A stretch of DNA of 64,000 nt from Hansfordia pulvinata (GCA_006538405.1 BJKQ01000028.1:119976-183975), one strand, 5' to 3'. Shown: positions 25,656 through 39,586, counted from the first letter of the stretch. Numbers and translations: made by a program. Notes: generated from the letters alone by a model not told the origin.

Positions 25656-26560
25656 TCCGACGTCGTGGTGGGCCGTCGTCAAGCTTGCGACGTTCAAAGA
25701 GGGGCGCGGCCGCGACACGACGCTTGGCGCACGTTTGCGGGCGTGGGTGGCGTTTGATAGAAGATGCGAAACGGTGAGTGCAAGCCTTTCCAAGTTTATG
25801 GCCTCGGGTAGGAGGCGGGGATAGGCTCGTAGAGTGTGGCTCGTCCGTCGAGAAGATGTGGGCTTGGATATGAGTATGAACTCGTGCCGTACGGAAGGCT
25901 CAAGGACACGCAAGGAAGGCCTCGTGGTTTGAGAGGTGTCACCGCGTCAGACTGCGCCTCACTCGGAGCCCTGGGCAGCATCCGTACGGATCTGTTTGCT
26001 ATTGCTAAGCTGGCACGCCTGGGTGGCTCTTGCCCTGACTAACCCTGCAAGGTGTGTAACCCAATGCCTGCCACATACCGCACGAGTACCTTAGGTAGCG
26101 TCCGACGCCCAGGGCAGGCGTACGAGTACCTAGTGTACAAGTAGGGGCATGTGCTACGAAGGCGCCTGCAGAGACAGCTATAAGCTGGAGGCTCAATAAC
26201 CGCCCACCGACTGCGTGACGAGCATCACCATCAGCATCAAGGCTCCATGCCAGAGGCGGCAGGTGAATCCACGGCAAGCTCCATGCCGACACACAATGGT
26301 ACACCGTTTTCCACCTCAGCCGCTGACTCCATGCTCCTCGCGCTCACATCGGTCGGTACCTGCGCTCGTCACGAAGGCTCCGCTCCGCAACCCGCCATCT
26401 AAAAGGGCCGATGGCTTCATCACAGGGGCGCAACCGGGACTAGCTCTTTGACTGTATTCACTTTTATGGCCTTTTGAGAGATTGGTGAATGGTGTTCTGC
26501 GCCTGCTTCTCTTCCCTGCTTCTTGTAATCGTATCGCGACCTGTCTTACCCGACCTCTCC
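25656..26560. other. Intergenic region between the C78 peptidase and SerRS genes
   Basis: Promoter of the minus-strand peptidase gene on the left and the 3' flank of the minus-strand SerRS gene on the right. Two ACGAGTAC words occur (26082 and 26120). No coding region is supported. Confidence 0.6.
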
Positions 26561-28101
26561 TTATCCAACCGTCATTTCTTTTATCTTCTCTCCAGCCTCG
26601 GCCACCTTTGCCTTGACGTCCTTTGCCGCCTTCTCGCCCTTGTTGCCTCCCTTCGCTTTTTGCGACGTCGAGTCCTTGGGGAGTTCCTTGCTGAAAGGGA
26701 TGAACTCCGGCGCCCCGGGAAGATACTTGCGCAGCGGTTCTGGCACGTTGAGACCCTGGCTGCCGAGTTAGCCCTGCTATAACATCGTCTCGAACTGGCC
26801 CGGCTCCCCTCTTCCAGATGTGAAATGTCGGGTGCGACGGAATGATGACAACTTACCTCGGGTGTCTGATAGTTCTCGAGGACGCAGCAAAGCGCTCTCT
26901 CAGTGGCGCAGAGCGTCGAGTTCAGAGCATGAACGTACTTCTTCTTGGCATCGGTCTGCGTTTTGGTCCCGAAGCGGATCTCGAGGGCCCGCGACTGGTA
27001 GTCGGTGCAGTTGGAGCATGACACCAGCTCCTTGTACTCGCCCTGGAAAGGGAACCAGGCCTCGAGGTCGAACTTCTTGGAAGCGGCGTTGTTCAGAGCC
27101 CCCGAAACAATGGCTACGACCTGGTAAGGCAGACCCAGAGACTTGTAGAACTCCTCTGACGCGGCAAACATGTCTTCAAACGCCTCCCACGACTTCTCGG
27201 GATCCGTCAGAACAAATTGCTCTACCTTCTCGAACTGGTGCACGCGGAAGATGCCCCAGGCATCTCGACCATGCGACCCTGCCTCACGACGGTAGCAGGT
27301 GCTAAAGCCAGCGTACTTGATGGGCAGCTCCTTGGCGACAATCCACTCGTCGGCGTGGAAAGCGGAGATGGGCTGCTCCGAGGTAGCAATGAGGTACTTG
27401 TCGTTCTGAGGCTCGCCGTCTACGACCTTGTAGAGCTCCTCGTCAAAGTCCTCAAGCTGAGCCGTCTTGGCCATGTAGTCCTTGAGCATGAACTGCGGGG
27501 CCTGCAGAGGCGTGTAGCCCTTGTTGGAAAGAAATTCGAGACCGTAGTTTATGAGGGCCTGGTTGAGGAAGACACCCCAGCGCTTGAGGAAGTACCCGCG
27601 GTGGCCGACAACCTTCACGCCGCGCTCAGGGTCGTAGCCGTCGAGCCGTGTCAGAACCTCGTGGTGAGAGAGAACCTCCTTCTTCTCCACCTCGACTCCT
27701 TCGGGCGCCCAGGTTCTCTGGATAACATTGTTGTCTTCGTTGTCGCTAACGGGGACCGAGTCGTGGACAAGATTGCCGACGGTCTTGACCTTGGCCTTGA
27801 GGGCGACATCCTTCTGGGCAGCGAGGTCGGTGAGGGCCTGCTTCTCCTTGGTCAAGGCGGCCTTTTCTTGCAGGAGGTCTTCGGCGTCCTCCTTGGCCTT
27901 CTTCTTGAGGCCAATTGCCTTCTGCACCTCGTTGATCTTGCTGTTCATCTGGGTCGCGGCATATTGAGTCTTGCGGTGGTCCTCGAACAGGGCGATGATT
28001 TCGTCCACCACCTCGACGGGAGCGAAACGGCGGCGCTGGGATTCCCTGATCTTCTCGGGGTTGCCGCCGCGCTCGGCGATGAAATCGACGATGTCCAGCA
28101 T
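26561..28101 (-). CDS. SES1: Cytosolic seryl-tRNA synthetase
   Basis: Charges tRNA-Ser with serine in the cytosol. Two exons close in frame: 26857-28101 and 26561-26755, with a 101-nt intron, giving 479 aa. The N-terminal region (MLDIVDFIAERGGNPEKIR) leads into the long antiparallel coiled coil that contacts the tRNA variable arm, about residues 30-110. The class II core includes motif 1 near GHRGYFLKRWGVFLNQAL, TSEQPISAFH, and motif 2 in FSTCYRREAGSHGRD. Motif 3 lies in LNSTLCATERALCCVLENYQ. The C-terminal exon gives LNVPEPLRKYLPG and a Lys-rich tail, usual for fungal cytosolic SerRS. The start at 28101 fits the family beginning; an upstream in-frame ATG at 28182 would only add unrelated residues. 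A Gcn4/CPC1-type heptamer lies 171 bp upstream. Confidence 0.96.
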
Positions 28102-29181
28102 GGTGGCGGGTGGTTCGCAGCTTGGAAACTTTGGGCCAGGCGACTGGATCGGAGTCGGAACGAAAAGAAAACCAAAACACAAAGACTAGTAGCCTCAGTC
28201 TGCGAAAGGCGTGGATCAGGCTGTGAGAGAGAATGGGGGTCAAAACGAGCTGTCGTGGATGTTTGGCCGACTGACTCACTTTGGGAATCACCGTGGCGTG
28301 GGCAAAGTTTGGCGGGGTTGTCGCACGGCCGGCCAGGACAGCTTTCTACACGCCAGCCAATCGCCCGAGGCGGGCGCATCGAGGGGTAGCCCGCAACCTA
28401 ACCCTCCAGACTGCCCTGGCGTGCCTCCAGGGAGGGGGGAGGGGGCCGGGGGTTGCGCGCTAGTGGAGGGGCACCGACACCACGCGTTCAGCACCCGACC
28501 CTAGAGCACCTGCAATTGACATTGGATTAGGTACATCTGGATGCCCAGTCATTTCCAACAAAACATTGAAAGTTCCTATCTCACGCACCTCTTGACTTGC
28601 TAAGGTACATGGGCGTGAAATGCAGCATATGTAATCGGCCTTACATACGCCCCATTTCAATCCTACCAAGTATGTCGGCATATTTGCACAGAACGTGTTC
28701 GAGAGCCTCCACTCCGGTCTCTTGCGAACCCAGATCCATATCGCAGATAAGTGGCTTATCAGTTGCGCCAGGTGCCCCTCCCCCACTCCCTCCTCCTTGA
28801 GCTTCAGTCTTTCGGTGCCAGGTGTCACATTTCGAAACGCATTCGCCAGCCATGCCCGCCCAGGCGTGAGACGAAGATACTCTTTAGGTTTCAGCAAGGC
28901 ACGCGCAATCAAGGCTCACCGTTATCATGATGCCAGGAGGTCTAAAACACAAATCTTCGCGTGTTTAGGTAACCACCCCTGGTTTCGTCGCGATGATGTG
29001 CTCTTCCAATCTATTATCAAATGGTCAAGCGCCCCCAACCCCCCCTGGACACATGAAGTGAGCAGCGTGTATGCTGACACCTCGGCTGAACCCGGGCTTG
29101 AATAAGGCAAACATGCGACAATCATATCTAAAATCGACCACCAGATGCCATCATGACCGGACATGCAATAACAAGCCACTC
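28102..29181. other. Intergenic region between the SerRS and Rheb genes
   Basis: Holds the SerRS promoter on the left and the 3' flank of the minus-strand Rheb gene on the right. Apart from the heptamer at 28272, nothing specific is seen. Open frames here are short and unrecognisable. Confidence 0.6.
28272..28278. promoter_or_regulatory. Possible CPC1/Gcn4 site upstream of the seryl-tRNA synthetase gene
   Basis: TGACTCA is an exact match to the bZIP consensus, 171 bp upstream of the SerRS start codon. Aminoacyl-tRNA synthetase genes are known targets of general amino-acid control in ascomycetes. Chance occurrence cannot be excluded. Confidence 0.4.
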
Positions 29182-30189
29182 TTACATGATGAGGCACTTC
29201 CCGTTATTGGTTGCCTCGCCGGGGTTCTGCGACTTCTCGATTTCGCCAATGAGTAGCTCGAACGCCTTGCCCACATTCTCGTTGTACCTCGCGCTGGCCT
29301 CGGTCCAGGCACAATTGAAGCGCTCGGCCAGGTTGCGCCCATCGTCTTGACTGACCTGCCGTTGCTCAGGTCGCAAATCGCTCTTGTTTCCGATAATGGT
29401 TATGGGCACCCAGTCCGTACCCTAAAAGTTGGCCGTGTGGCCCCTCGTCAGTCTCTGTGCTCTGTTGCGTGTCCACCTCAAGTCACTTCGATGCAGACCA
29501 AGGGTTGCTCACCAGGTGGTTGAGGATCTTATCCCTGATGACCTGCACCATCTCGAATGACGGCAGGGAGGATACGGAGTATACCAGCATGTAGCCATGG
29601 ATGCCGATGAAGTGCTTCGAGTTCAGTATGCTATACTCATCCTGTGACGAAGCTCCCGTGAAGGAGCATAAGGGTCAGCGACTGTCTGTAATGATTTAGG
29701 AGTCATTGACACAGGCAAGAGCCAAGGTGCCTAAGGCGACGAGCAGCCGCAGCGCATCAACATCGGCATCCAAGGGAGTGGCGCCCGTACCTGGCCAGCA
29801 GTATCGACAATCTCAGTAGCGTAGTCCTGACCCTTGCACCTGATGACCTTGCTGAAAGTGTTCTCTATTGTCGGATAGTAGCTGTCGACGAAATGACCAT
29901 CGACAAACTGGACGGACAGAGAGGATTTGCCTGTTAAGAGCCTTGGCGCCCTCGGAGCCCAGCAACTCCCGTTCGGGAGGCCGAGCGTGGAGAGCGTCAG
30001 CTGGTTAGCTGGATGCTTACGTACTGCAGGGAATCGTGTATCGGCGCCACGCAGTAGAGCGTCATGATGATCGCGGGCGTGCATGTGACGTGGCAGCGTC
30101 GACAGGAGCTGCAGAAGGGTACAGGGCGACGAACCAACAGAACGGCTACCAACAATGGCGACTTTGCGCTGCTTCGCGGGTGCAGGCAT
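29182..30189 (-). CDS. rhb1: Rheb-family small GTPase (TOR activator)
   Basis: Rheb GTPases act on endomembranes to control TOR signalling and, in fungi, basic amino-acid uptake. Four exons close in frame: 30135-30189, 29791-29930, 29513-29641 and 29182-29421, giving 187 aa. The P-loop VGSRSVGKSS at residues 13-22 has the Arg typical of Rheb where Ras has Gly. The effector region reads SYYPTIENTF. G3 is DTAGQDEYSI, a Rheb hallmark that spans intron 2. G4 is GNKSDL (about 119-124). G5 is ASAR, with Arg replacing the usual Lys. The protein ends CLIM, a CaaX box whose final Met predicts farnesylation. The start at 30189 is preferred over an in-frame ATG at 30237, since MPAPAKQRKVAIVG matches the family length. 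Confidence 0.94.
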
Positions 30190-32579
30190 TGGCGAGGGCG
30201 AAGATGAGACTGGGAGCGATTGCTTGGTTCTAATCAAGGCCTCGTGGGCTGCCGGACGGGTGGCGTGCGGCTCTGTTGGGCAGCGAGAGGGGGAAGAGAG
30301 GTCAAGAAAGCTGGCCTGACCACGCTGGGAGTTGCTTCGCGGAAGATGCTAGGTCGGTCGGCTGTTGGATCGTTCCGGGGCTCTCTGCACTGATGCCGGT
30401 ATGCAATGCGTCAGCAATCAAGGGCCTAAAGAAGAAAATGAGCCCTGGCAAATGGCATGTCTACTCGTCGTCGGCCAGCAGTTTGCCGCCGTTAGGTGTG
30501 CTGGTTTGACGCCGTCAAGACAGGGCGAGATGGGACCATCTGCACCACAGCGCAGCATGAGGGTAGGTAGGCCGGTGCCGGGCCGGGCAACGACGGCAAG
30601 CCGGGACACGTCCCTGCCCTGGGTGCCGGGGGCCTGGATGCAGGGACAGAGGGGCAAAGCAACGTCAGAAAGAACCGGGCTACTCACAGGGCTTTCGCAG
30701 TCGTTCGGCGGTCGCTGTTGTAATGCGCGCGTGAGCGAGGGTGATGTCTATCGGGGCGATTCTGTACTCGACGGGCTGGACGTCCAAACTTTAGGTGCAA
30801 GGGAAGAGGGAGGATGGACGATGTCACCCAGCAGCCACGGCGGACTCGAAAGGTCAGCCAAGCCGGGAATGGAGGGGCAAGCAAGGCCAGGTGCACACCC
30901 TCCACGCACACACACCCAACCCACTCACACCTCACACCACGCAGCAGGGGGCGCGCGCGCCAGCCGGTCACCACGCACGGGCTCCGCAACGGGCTGCCCG
31001 CGAAGTCCATCCATCCAGAAATCCGTCGGCTATGTGCGCCAGCAGGGCTGCCAGTCAGATAGGTAGGTAGGTAGGTAGGTACTCGTACCTGCTTTCTGTA
31101 AAGTGCCAACCTACCTGCCTGCCTTACTGCGGTCGCACGAGGATTTGCAGTGCCTACGGCAGTCCCGTCACGACGGAGACGCAAAGATTCTCCCAGTAAA
31201 AAGGTATCAATCCGACGTGCTGGTGAACTTGTAATGTATGGGCAGCGTGTAGGCGCACGTCAAGGCTTCACCTCGAACGGCAGTCTATCGAAAAGGATGC
31301 AGATCTCGTATCCAGTAGGTGCGGGCAGCACTCTCGAGCGCACTCTCTGTTGAAATGGATTCCACCTCGGGTAGGTCGCATTGGATCCTGTACCTCGGAA
31401 GGTACGAGTAGGTAGGCGGTAGGTTAGGTACTCTGAGTCGTACAAGTAGGTAGGTGTCGGTGTCGGGCTTGAGTCCTTGCGGATCAATGCGTGTCCGGGG
31501 GCGCATGCGCGTAGTAACGGAGCAAAGCCCTCCTCCACCCTTTATTGCTTGAAATTATGCGGGTTCGAGTCAGGTGAACGTGCCGATGTCGTTGCGCAGT
31601 GGTTACCAAGTAAACTGAAGCCGTGTCAGCCCATCAATGCCCTGACTGAGCTGCCACGTTGCGTACACTGACATATGTCGCCTAATCGCAGATTGCTGTC
31701 CTCGTCCGGATAGGCCGCGATTCACCTTCAACGGGGTATCTCAGGTTCGATGGGCGGGCGAGGACTCGAGGCACTTGAACGTGAATTCATGCAAATCGTA
31801 CCATGCCAGCGCGATGTCAAACCTCAAGTGTTGGTCGGCCGCAGCAACGCGTGCACTTGTCTGGGCTTCCTCCACGCGATTCAGCTGATACATGCACCGT
31901 CCCGTGGATGGTGTTGCTTTTTATAGCGCATCGCCACACGACTGCCCACGCCGGGCCTAGGTTGTCTGACCAGGCCACTGACTAGAAGCTTGGCTACCTG
32001 CCCTATTCACGAGAGGTCAAGTATGGGTACTGGTGATCTGATAGCACGGCCACGACGGCGCTGTTGTCCGTTAGCTGCCCGACCTCCGACGCAAGCTGCA
32101 GCGCAATCAAGCGAGGTTTCCCAGTCTCCCGCATCGACTCACTACAAAGCAAGCCAGCAAATTAATGGAGCACGATGATTTTGCTCGGGTCAAGATTGGA
32201 ATCTCAATGCGCATTGCTCATGGCTGTGCCATCTTGAAGTTAGCCGAGCAGTCCGCTCGGTGAAGCTGAGGCGACTTCTATCTAACTAAGGTATAGGTCT
32301 TAAGGGTATCTATCAAAAGGGAAATTCTCATACTGCGCCTCTGGCGAGAATCCAGTTGGCGTCATCATCCGTCAAAGTATACAACAGTTCAGATCCCCCC
32401 GTTCTTACTTGCCACGGCAGGGCTCCTGGGCCATCTATCACTCCCGACAGGCCCGCGCTTGTTGGGCCCGCAGCAACGTTGCACAAGTCAGCTCATTCGT
32501 GGACTTTCCAGCCGAGAACAATGCTGGCAGGTTGTTGCCGAGGGGTCTGCCAAGAAACCTCATCCATGTGACTCAGGAC
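30190..32579. other. Intergenic region between the Rheb and Wapl genes
   Basis: Holds the promoter of the minus-strand Rheb gene and the 3' flank of the minus-strand Wapl gene. A TAGG tetranucleotide run at 31060-31080 flows straight into a GTACTCGTAC word; another such word lies at 31402. Open frames up to 233 codons (plus strand, 30365-31066) have low-complexity, unrecognisable translations and are not supported. Confidence 0.6.
31060..31080. repeat. TAGG tetranucleotide microsatellite
   Basis: About five perfect copies of TAGG directly followed by the GTACTCGTAC word. Seen directly in the sequence; non-coding. Confidence 0.85.
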
Positions 32580-35497
32580 TTAATCGTAAGCCGCTTCATC
32601 CTCCAACTGATGCGCAAGTGCTTCCAGTTTCGCCAATCCAGCGTGGCTCCTGTGACCTTCGTCGCCTTCGTCGCCTTCGGACAGATGGCTTTCCAGGGTG
32701 CCCATCAAACGTACGAACTCCCTTATTGAGTCGAGCAAAGGGCCCAGACTTCGTGAGGAATGCGCGGACCGGAACTTTTTGCGAGCTGGCTGGTACAGGC
32801 AAAGGTAGCCCAGGAGAACGGCAAGGTACCCGAAGGCGACGTTGAGGCGTGTTTGCTCGACGGAATCAGCCTGTTGCGATGTTAGTCTCTGGGAGAGTTG
32901 CTAGGCACGGACGTTTGGTGTGGGTTTTGAATGCCCAAGGCCACAAGAGCCGGAGCCTTTCATGTCATGAAATCTGCTGCAACTTACCTCGGAAGTCCTC
33001 CGATAATTCTCCAAGAACAAGCGAAGGAGGTCATCAATCGGCCAGCGCTCGCCATGCTGGCAGTCACACACCACCTGTCGAACGACGGTGCTATGCTCGG
33101 AGAAGTTGATCAAGACTCCCAGGCGTAAAATGAGAATGTTGAGCACCTCCTCGACCAAAGTCTCACCCTTGGCCACGGTGCCGAGAACTGACCCCACGCT
33201 GTCGCCAATGGAGCTAGCGATCGCAGGAACCAGGCCTTTATCGATGAAAATAGAAGGGGCCTTGAGGTTGTTGTTGGCAAGGTTCATGGTGAGTTCCAGC
33301 ACACAGCTCTCGAGTGCCCTGTTATCCAAGTTGACACGTTCAGAGCAAGCGCCGAAGACGTCCGCGACTGCCGACAGATATTCGTCAGACCAATCGGACT
33401 TCTCAACAGGGGTACTGGCTGTACCAAGAGCTTGATACTTGAAGAGCGACAGTGCGCCAAAAAGTTCCAGTGACTCGTCGGTGTGAGGGTAGTCAACGTG
33501 TTCAGTCTCGCCTCTGGCCTCGCATAATACTCCTAGAAGAGACTCCGCGATGCTGGTGGGGAAAATGGCCGGATCCCGAGTCAAGGTATGATCCGGCTCA
33601 ATAAGCACATGCAAGCACTTAATAGCAAGCGCCCTCGGAGTCAAGGACTTGGGCGTCCCAGTGTCCCAGACGGCGGGTATCTTCAAGAGCTTTGCTTCGA
33701 CTGCAACAACGGCGGACTGGTTGCGTCTCGACAAGTTGGTTTTGCGGTCCCTGACGATCTTCTTGACGTCGTCTGATATGGGCAAGAGACGAGCGATGAC
33801 GACTCCAACTTGAGCTGCCTGCAGCATGCGCACAAAGTGAGCCGAGGGCCATTTTGCCAGAATAGTCAGTATGCTCGACAGGGCCAAGAAAGCGGATATG
33901 ACGTCTTTTTCCCGTGCTAGATCCTGCACGATACGCTCTTCGACGCCATGGTCCCGACATTGGCGCATGAAGTTTCTATCATGAATATTTTCCGCGACCT
34001 GGAGCAGAGCACCCCGGCGTGCGGATGCGGGCTTGTCTGAGGGTCGACCAATCTGGTCCAGCAAGTCTTGCATCTCGTCGGCAACGCGCGAGTTCGCACC
34101 AGCCTGGCGCAATTCGTGGATGTCGCGAATCTTCTTCTTCTTTGGTGAATCGGTATCTTCCAGGTCATCTTCGTCCCCTGTTCCGGTAGAGCCCAACAAC
34201 TGGCTTGGGCGGCCGAGCTCCAGTCGCCTCCCCTTCAATGATGGTGCTGAGTCTTGAGGAAGAGACAAAGACTCTAATAGGTCATCTTCTTCTTGTTCGA
34301 GCACCTTTCTGCCTTGGCCATAGGTGAACTTGAGGGCACTGCTGGCACGAGCAAAGGTCCTCGGCCTCGTTGTTCTGGCTTGTGCAAGAGGAGTCACGGG
34401 TCCGTCCGCAGGCCGGGATGTGGGCTCTGGGGTCATGTCGTTATCGACCATGGGGATATCTGCAAAAGGTTGTGAAGCACGCATGACCTGGGCATCGTCG
34501 CGTTCCTCGTCATCGTCACTGAAGCCTTGGTCATCAGGCTCGGTTTGCTCGACCAAGGCATCGATGAGGCGCCTCTTTGGCTTTCTTGTGGCAGTGACGG
34601 GAGCTCGGGGTCTCGGCTTGACGGAAGTGGGTGGCGAAGCCGGCGCCGGACGAACAGGAATATTTTGCTGGCGCGGCTCAGACGATTTATGGAGAGGACG
34701 GGGCCGGGAAAGGCCACTGGAAGCGGATATGTCGTCCCAAACGGCGAGTTGCTCTGCAGGTTTACTTGACGGAGGCGCACGTCTGCCAGGTTGTTGCAGT
34801 GGTTCTTCGGGGCCAGCATCAACGATGTCGACATCATCTTCCATCTCGGCCGGGCCAGGCTTGATGCGGCGGCGTGAAGGCTGAGCGGCTGGGGCCGCAT
34901 TCTCGCGCGGAAGAGGTTGCGTTACGGAGGGAGAGGCCGTTACCGCCTTCTGGCGAGAGGCGCGAGGCCGAGTCGCAGTCTCCGGAGCGGCAGGGGGTCA
35001 ACATCGGCGTGAGGAACCTTTCGCTTGCGCGCAGTAGCTGACGTGGGAGCTATAAGCTGATTTGCGGCAACAGCCGACGCAAACACCGGCGCGGGCGCCG
35101 GTACAGACGCCGGGATTGAGGCGATAGCTTGAGAGGGTTCATGGTTCGACCGCTGCTGCACATTGGGTCTGGGTTGAGTCTTGAGCGTGGGCTTGGGCTT
35201 GGGCTTGGGCTTAGGCTTGGGTCTCGAGGGCGCATATCTCGAAGGCGCGGTGCTACCTGGCACATCGTCGTCGTCGTCAGGCAAATCGTATATATCGGGA
35301 GCAGGGGCTGAGCCTGTAGCGGCAGCGGTAGAGGCAGGTGTTGAGGTCGAAGTAGATCTTGAAGCGGATGCAGATGTAGGCGTCGGGTTGCCGGGCGCGG
35401 CGAGGGGTGACTTCGGCTGCCTACTCTTGGCCGCTTTCGAGTAAGTGGTCAGCTTGCGCCTGGGTAAGCTACCATAATCAGACTTTGTTGTGGCCAT
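32580..35497 (-). CDS. wpl1: Wapl/Wpl1 cohesin-release factor, apparent frameshift
   Basis: Wapl opens the cohesin ring and releases it from chromatin together with Pds5. Two exons: 32988-35497 and 32580-32870, the second starting ADSVEQTRLNVAFGYLAVL and ending EDEAAYD. The N-terminal 390 residues are disordered and Pro/Lys/Ser-rich, beginning MATTKSDYGSLPRRKLTTYS, with a Lys-Pro repeat near residues 93-103. Then come RKPKRRLIDALVEQ, FTYGQGRKVL (about 391) and the WAPL domain from IRDIHELRQAGANSRVADEM (about 458) to the end, predicted helical repeats. The frame breaks in a run of five G on the plus strand (34993-34997): upstream ARKRKVPHADVD is in one frame and downstream PPAAPETATRPRAS in another. 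One additional base gives a 933-aa protein that also keeps phase into exon 2. No plausible intron fits the break. Confidence 0.87.
35162..35225. repeat. GGGCTT hexanucleotide repeat inside the Wapl coding region
   Basis: Five to six near-perfect copies of a 6-bp unit that, read on the minus strand, encode alternating Lys and Pro. It lies in the disordered N-terminal part of the Wapl protein, where length variation would be tolerated. Confidence 0.85.
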
Positions 35498-38465
35498 GAC
35501 TGCGCCGTGAGAGTCGGGTGAGAGCGAAGGTTGGGGGGTGGACAAAGGTAGCCAGACGACCAGATGGTCGATTGATCTTGCGCAAAGAGGTGGCCGACCA
35601 GTCGCTGTCTCGGCCAGCGGCCAGTCCAGATGGTGGAGCAGGTCGGCGGAGGGCTGCAGCAGGCGGGGATACAGAGGTGTATCGGAGAAATTGATGATGC
35701 GAAGGCGTCAGGAGGCACTCGCCATGGAGAGGGATGGGCGAATTTGGTGGGTGCGTCGGTGGTGCGGACGGAGTTTGGCGCAACGGTGGCAGCGTCAAGG
35801 GCGTGGCGACAGATGTTGCGGGAGGGTCGCCAGGCGCGATCAATCAGGCAGGCGCGCCGTCGACCGTGTCGGAAAGCGAGGCAATTGGAAATTCGGAACG
35901 AGGCCGGGCGCAAAACACTGCGGAGGCCAGGCGGGCGCGCGCGCGGACAAGCGGGCGAAGAAAGACAGAATGATGGAAAGGTGAAGTTGTGGATGCCAGC
36001 CTGGGGGGGCCCCAGGGGGGAACAGAGAGACCTAGCAAGGGCGCGACAAGGCGCACACGGGTACACACCTCGGCTGAGGAGGCGATCACCCAAGAAGCCG
36101 GATAGGCGAGCAGGCACGTATCGCTGGTGAGAGGAAGCAAGGGGATGACGACGACAATTGGCCGTTCTTTAGAACTCGGCGTTGAGCGCGAGGCGTTGGA
36201 AGAAGCGATATCCTCGATGCATGCGGGTGACTGCTTGTGCTCGTACCTTTGTTTTGGATAGCGCAGGACGACAACAGACAGGGATGGCGAAGGAGGCCGC
36301 AGTAAGCCCAACTTGGGGCGAAACCAATGGCGATCTTTCGCGAGCACAGCACGCGCTTCGCTCTTTGTCACGTTCTGCGCTATTACAATATTGAGATGAA
36401 GAATGCTGAGCGATGCGAAGTGCTTTCTTGATTGGACCTGTGGCGGACCCTGCTCGTGTGGATGAACTCGGCAGCCCTCTCAAGATGCAAGTATCCCGAA
36501 GTCGAAGGTACTCGTAAGTGTCCCCTTCAGCCACACCCCGTAACTACCGTAGCTGAGGTTCGACGTGCGCTGGCAGAGATGATCCAACCCTTCACCTGCG
36601 TCCTCGTTGCCTCTCCAGATACCAGGAGTACGTACACCCATGCATGTAAATACATTGAAGTAGGTAAGGATGGTGGATGGCTTCCACTGATGTTGGGTAC
36701 TCGTATTGCACGTCAACAGTCCCATACCTGCCCCGTACACCTTACGAGAGGCGAATACATGTATGTGATGTTGCTAGCGCGCCCGCTTCGACGCTTTGTT
36801 GCATACCAGGCGATCCAATCCATTGGCAACATGAACCAGACTTATGTACATCAGGTTGGCTGCCCTGGATCTTACCATGGACTCACATCCAATACACATG
36901 CATTCCGTAGGGCGAAAAGCACATCACAGTTCTTCTCACTCGCGCCCAGATGTGGCGGGAAATGCCTACTCGTGGTCTCTGTTCTAATAGCATTCTACTC
37001 TCCGTTCAAGACGAGAGCGACATTCTGTTCCCTACCCCCCTACCTACCCATCGGTCATCTACAGGGTGTCTGATGTAGCCGCAGCCCCAGGAATGCTTCA
37101 TCGCAGGTCCATTGCTGCTGATGTCCCGTCATTAGATGCGTGTAGGATCCCGAATACCTGGTCTGGATGTGACTGCGGTTCCCCTGAGCCCCGAAGCCAA
37201 CGCCGTTGCGGCAGTCCGGAGCCGGAGCCGCAATGGCGAGCCTCGGAGCCGATGCGCCCTCCGGGGGGGCGGGGTCTCTGATGCGGCCACATCAGGTGAA
37301 ATGCTCGATTGCCAACTACTGCCTGCCTAACTACGTACCTACATTACCTACGAGTAGATGCACCTCCCAGAAGCCAGCAATGTACGAGTACGGGCATGCA
37401 CATATTGGACATGCTAGATATCTGGCCACGCTCGGCGGACACGGCTTCTTGGAACCAAATACCAGTGTCTTGTCTGTTTTCTCCCTTCAACTTGCGAATC
37501 CTATTATCCAGACAGATGCTAATGGGTAACGAGGGCAGGCAAGCTCCCGCTCTCGCCTTGTCCTGGCTTCAATCTGCAGCACCCTTCACGCGGTTTATAC
37601 TTCATTGCAGCCGTGAATCCACATCAACTGTAACGACTATGTATGTACGGTGCAGTAATCAGCGCAGGTTGTCGGTGTCTGTTTACAGCAGACGTGCGCG
37701 GGGCTGGCAGTCCTGGGTAACTTCGAGCACCGGGTCTGCCGCGGGGACTCCCACCTCCGCGCACTGTCTACTCGTCGACCCAGCTCGAACCGGCCAGCTC
37801 CGTAGCAGGGGGCTCGGCTTGGGTCGGTAAGAGGAGCACAACAGCGAGGTCGTGCCATGGAATCACTGAAGGGAGGCAGCATCCCACGCACACACTTGTG
37901 GCAGCGACAGTGTGGTGAGGCCGGTGGGTGAGGCCGGGCTGGTGAGCCTCAAGCCAAGCCAAGCGGGGCCCCATAACGGGACCAGCCCAGCGCGGGGTAA
38001 TGCGGTACCGCCATGTAACGAAGCTCAATGGATCAGGTCATGGACCGTATCAAAGTAAAGATCAGGTACCGGGCTACATAATCCTGGGCCGCTCCTCACT
38101 GAACGAGTACCCGTACATGCAGCTACTGCCTTCGCCTTATCAATTGCCCCTCCACTCTGCAGCTGGTCGTGTGCCGCGCGGGTACGCAACGTCGGTCGGT
38201 CTCGTTCCAGGCATTCGAGACACAAGCGGCATAAATACCACGTATATATTGTCGCCCTGCCCGGCTGTCCATCTGACCCTTCGAATACCATTCGGATCCA
38301 AGGTACAAAAATCCTACGGCTCAGCTCAAGTCGCGGTCGTACAACAAGTCTCCCTGTATTACTCGATATCGACAGGTCCTAGCCAGAACACCCCCGCCGG
38401 ACAGCTCGAACTTCAACCCCCCGCGCAGTATTGTGCTTCCAACGCCAGCTCACCCTCCACCGCCA
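35498..38465. other. Divergent intergenic region between the Wapl and UPRTase genes
   Basis: A shared promoter region of about 3 kb between a minus-strand gene (start 35497) and a plus-strand gene (start 38466). Copies of the ACGAGTAC word occur at 36507, 37382 and 38103. GC tracts with CGCGCG occur near 35930-35945. Open frames here are unrecognisable, and one (38000-38773) merely runs over the start of the next gene in another frame. Confidence 0.6.

Positions 38466-39586
<1,121 letters not shown>

Noticed and set aside
27217..28389. 390-codon plus-strand open frame
   Set aside because: Antisense to the SerRS gene; a Leu/Val-rich shadow caused by codon bias, with no independent features.
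35930..35945. CGCGCG tract upstream of the Wapl gene as a regulatory element
   Set aside because: Similar short GC tracts occur elsewhere in the intergenic DNA (22110-22126, 30945-30960); nothing ties this one to a function.
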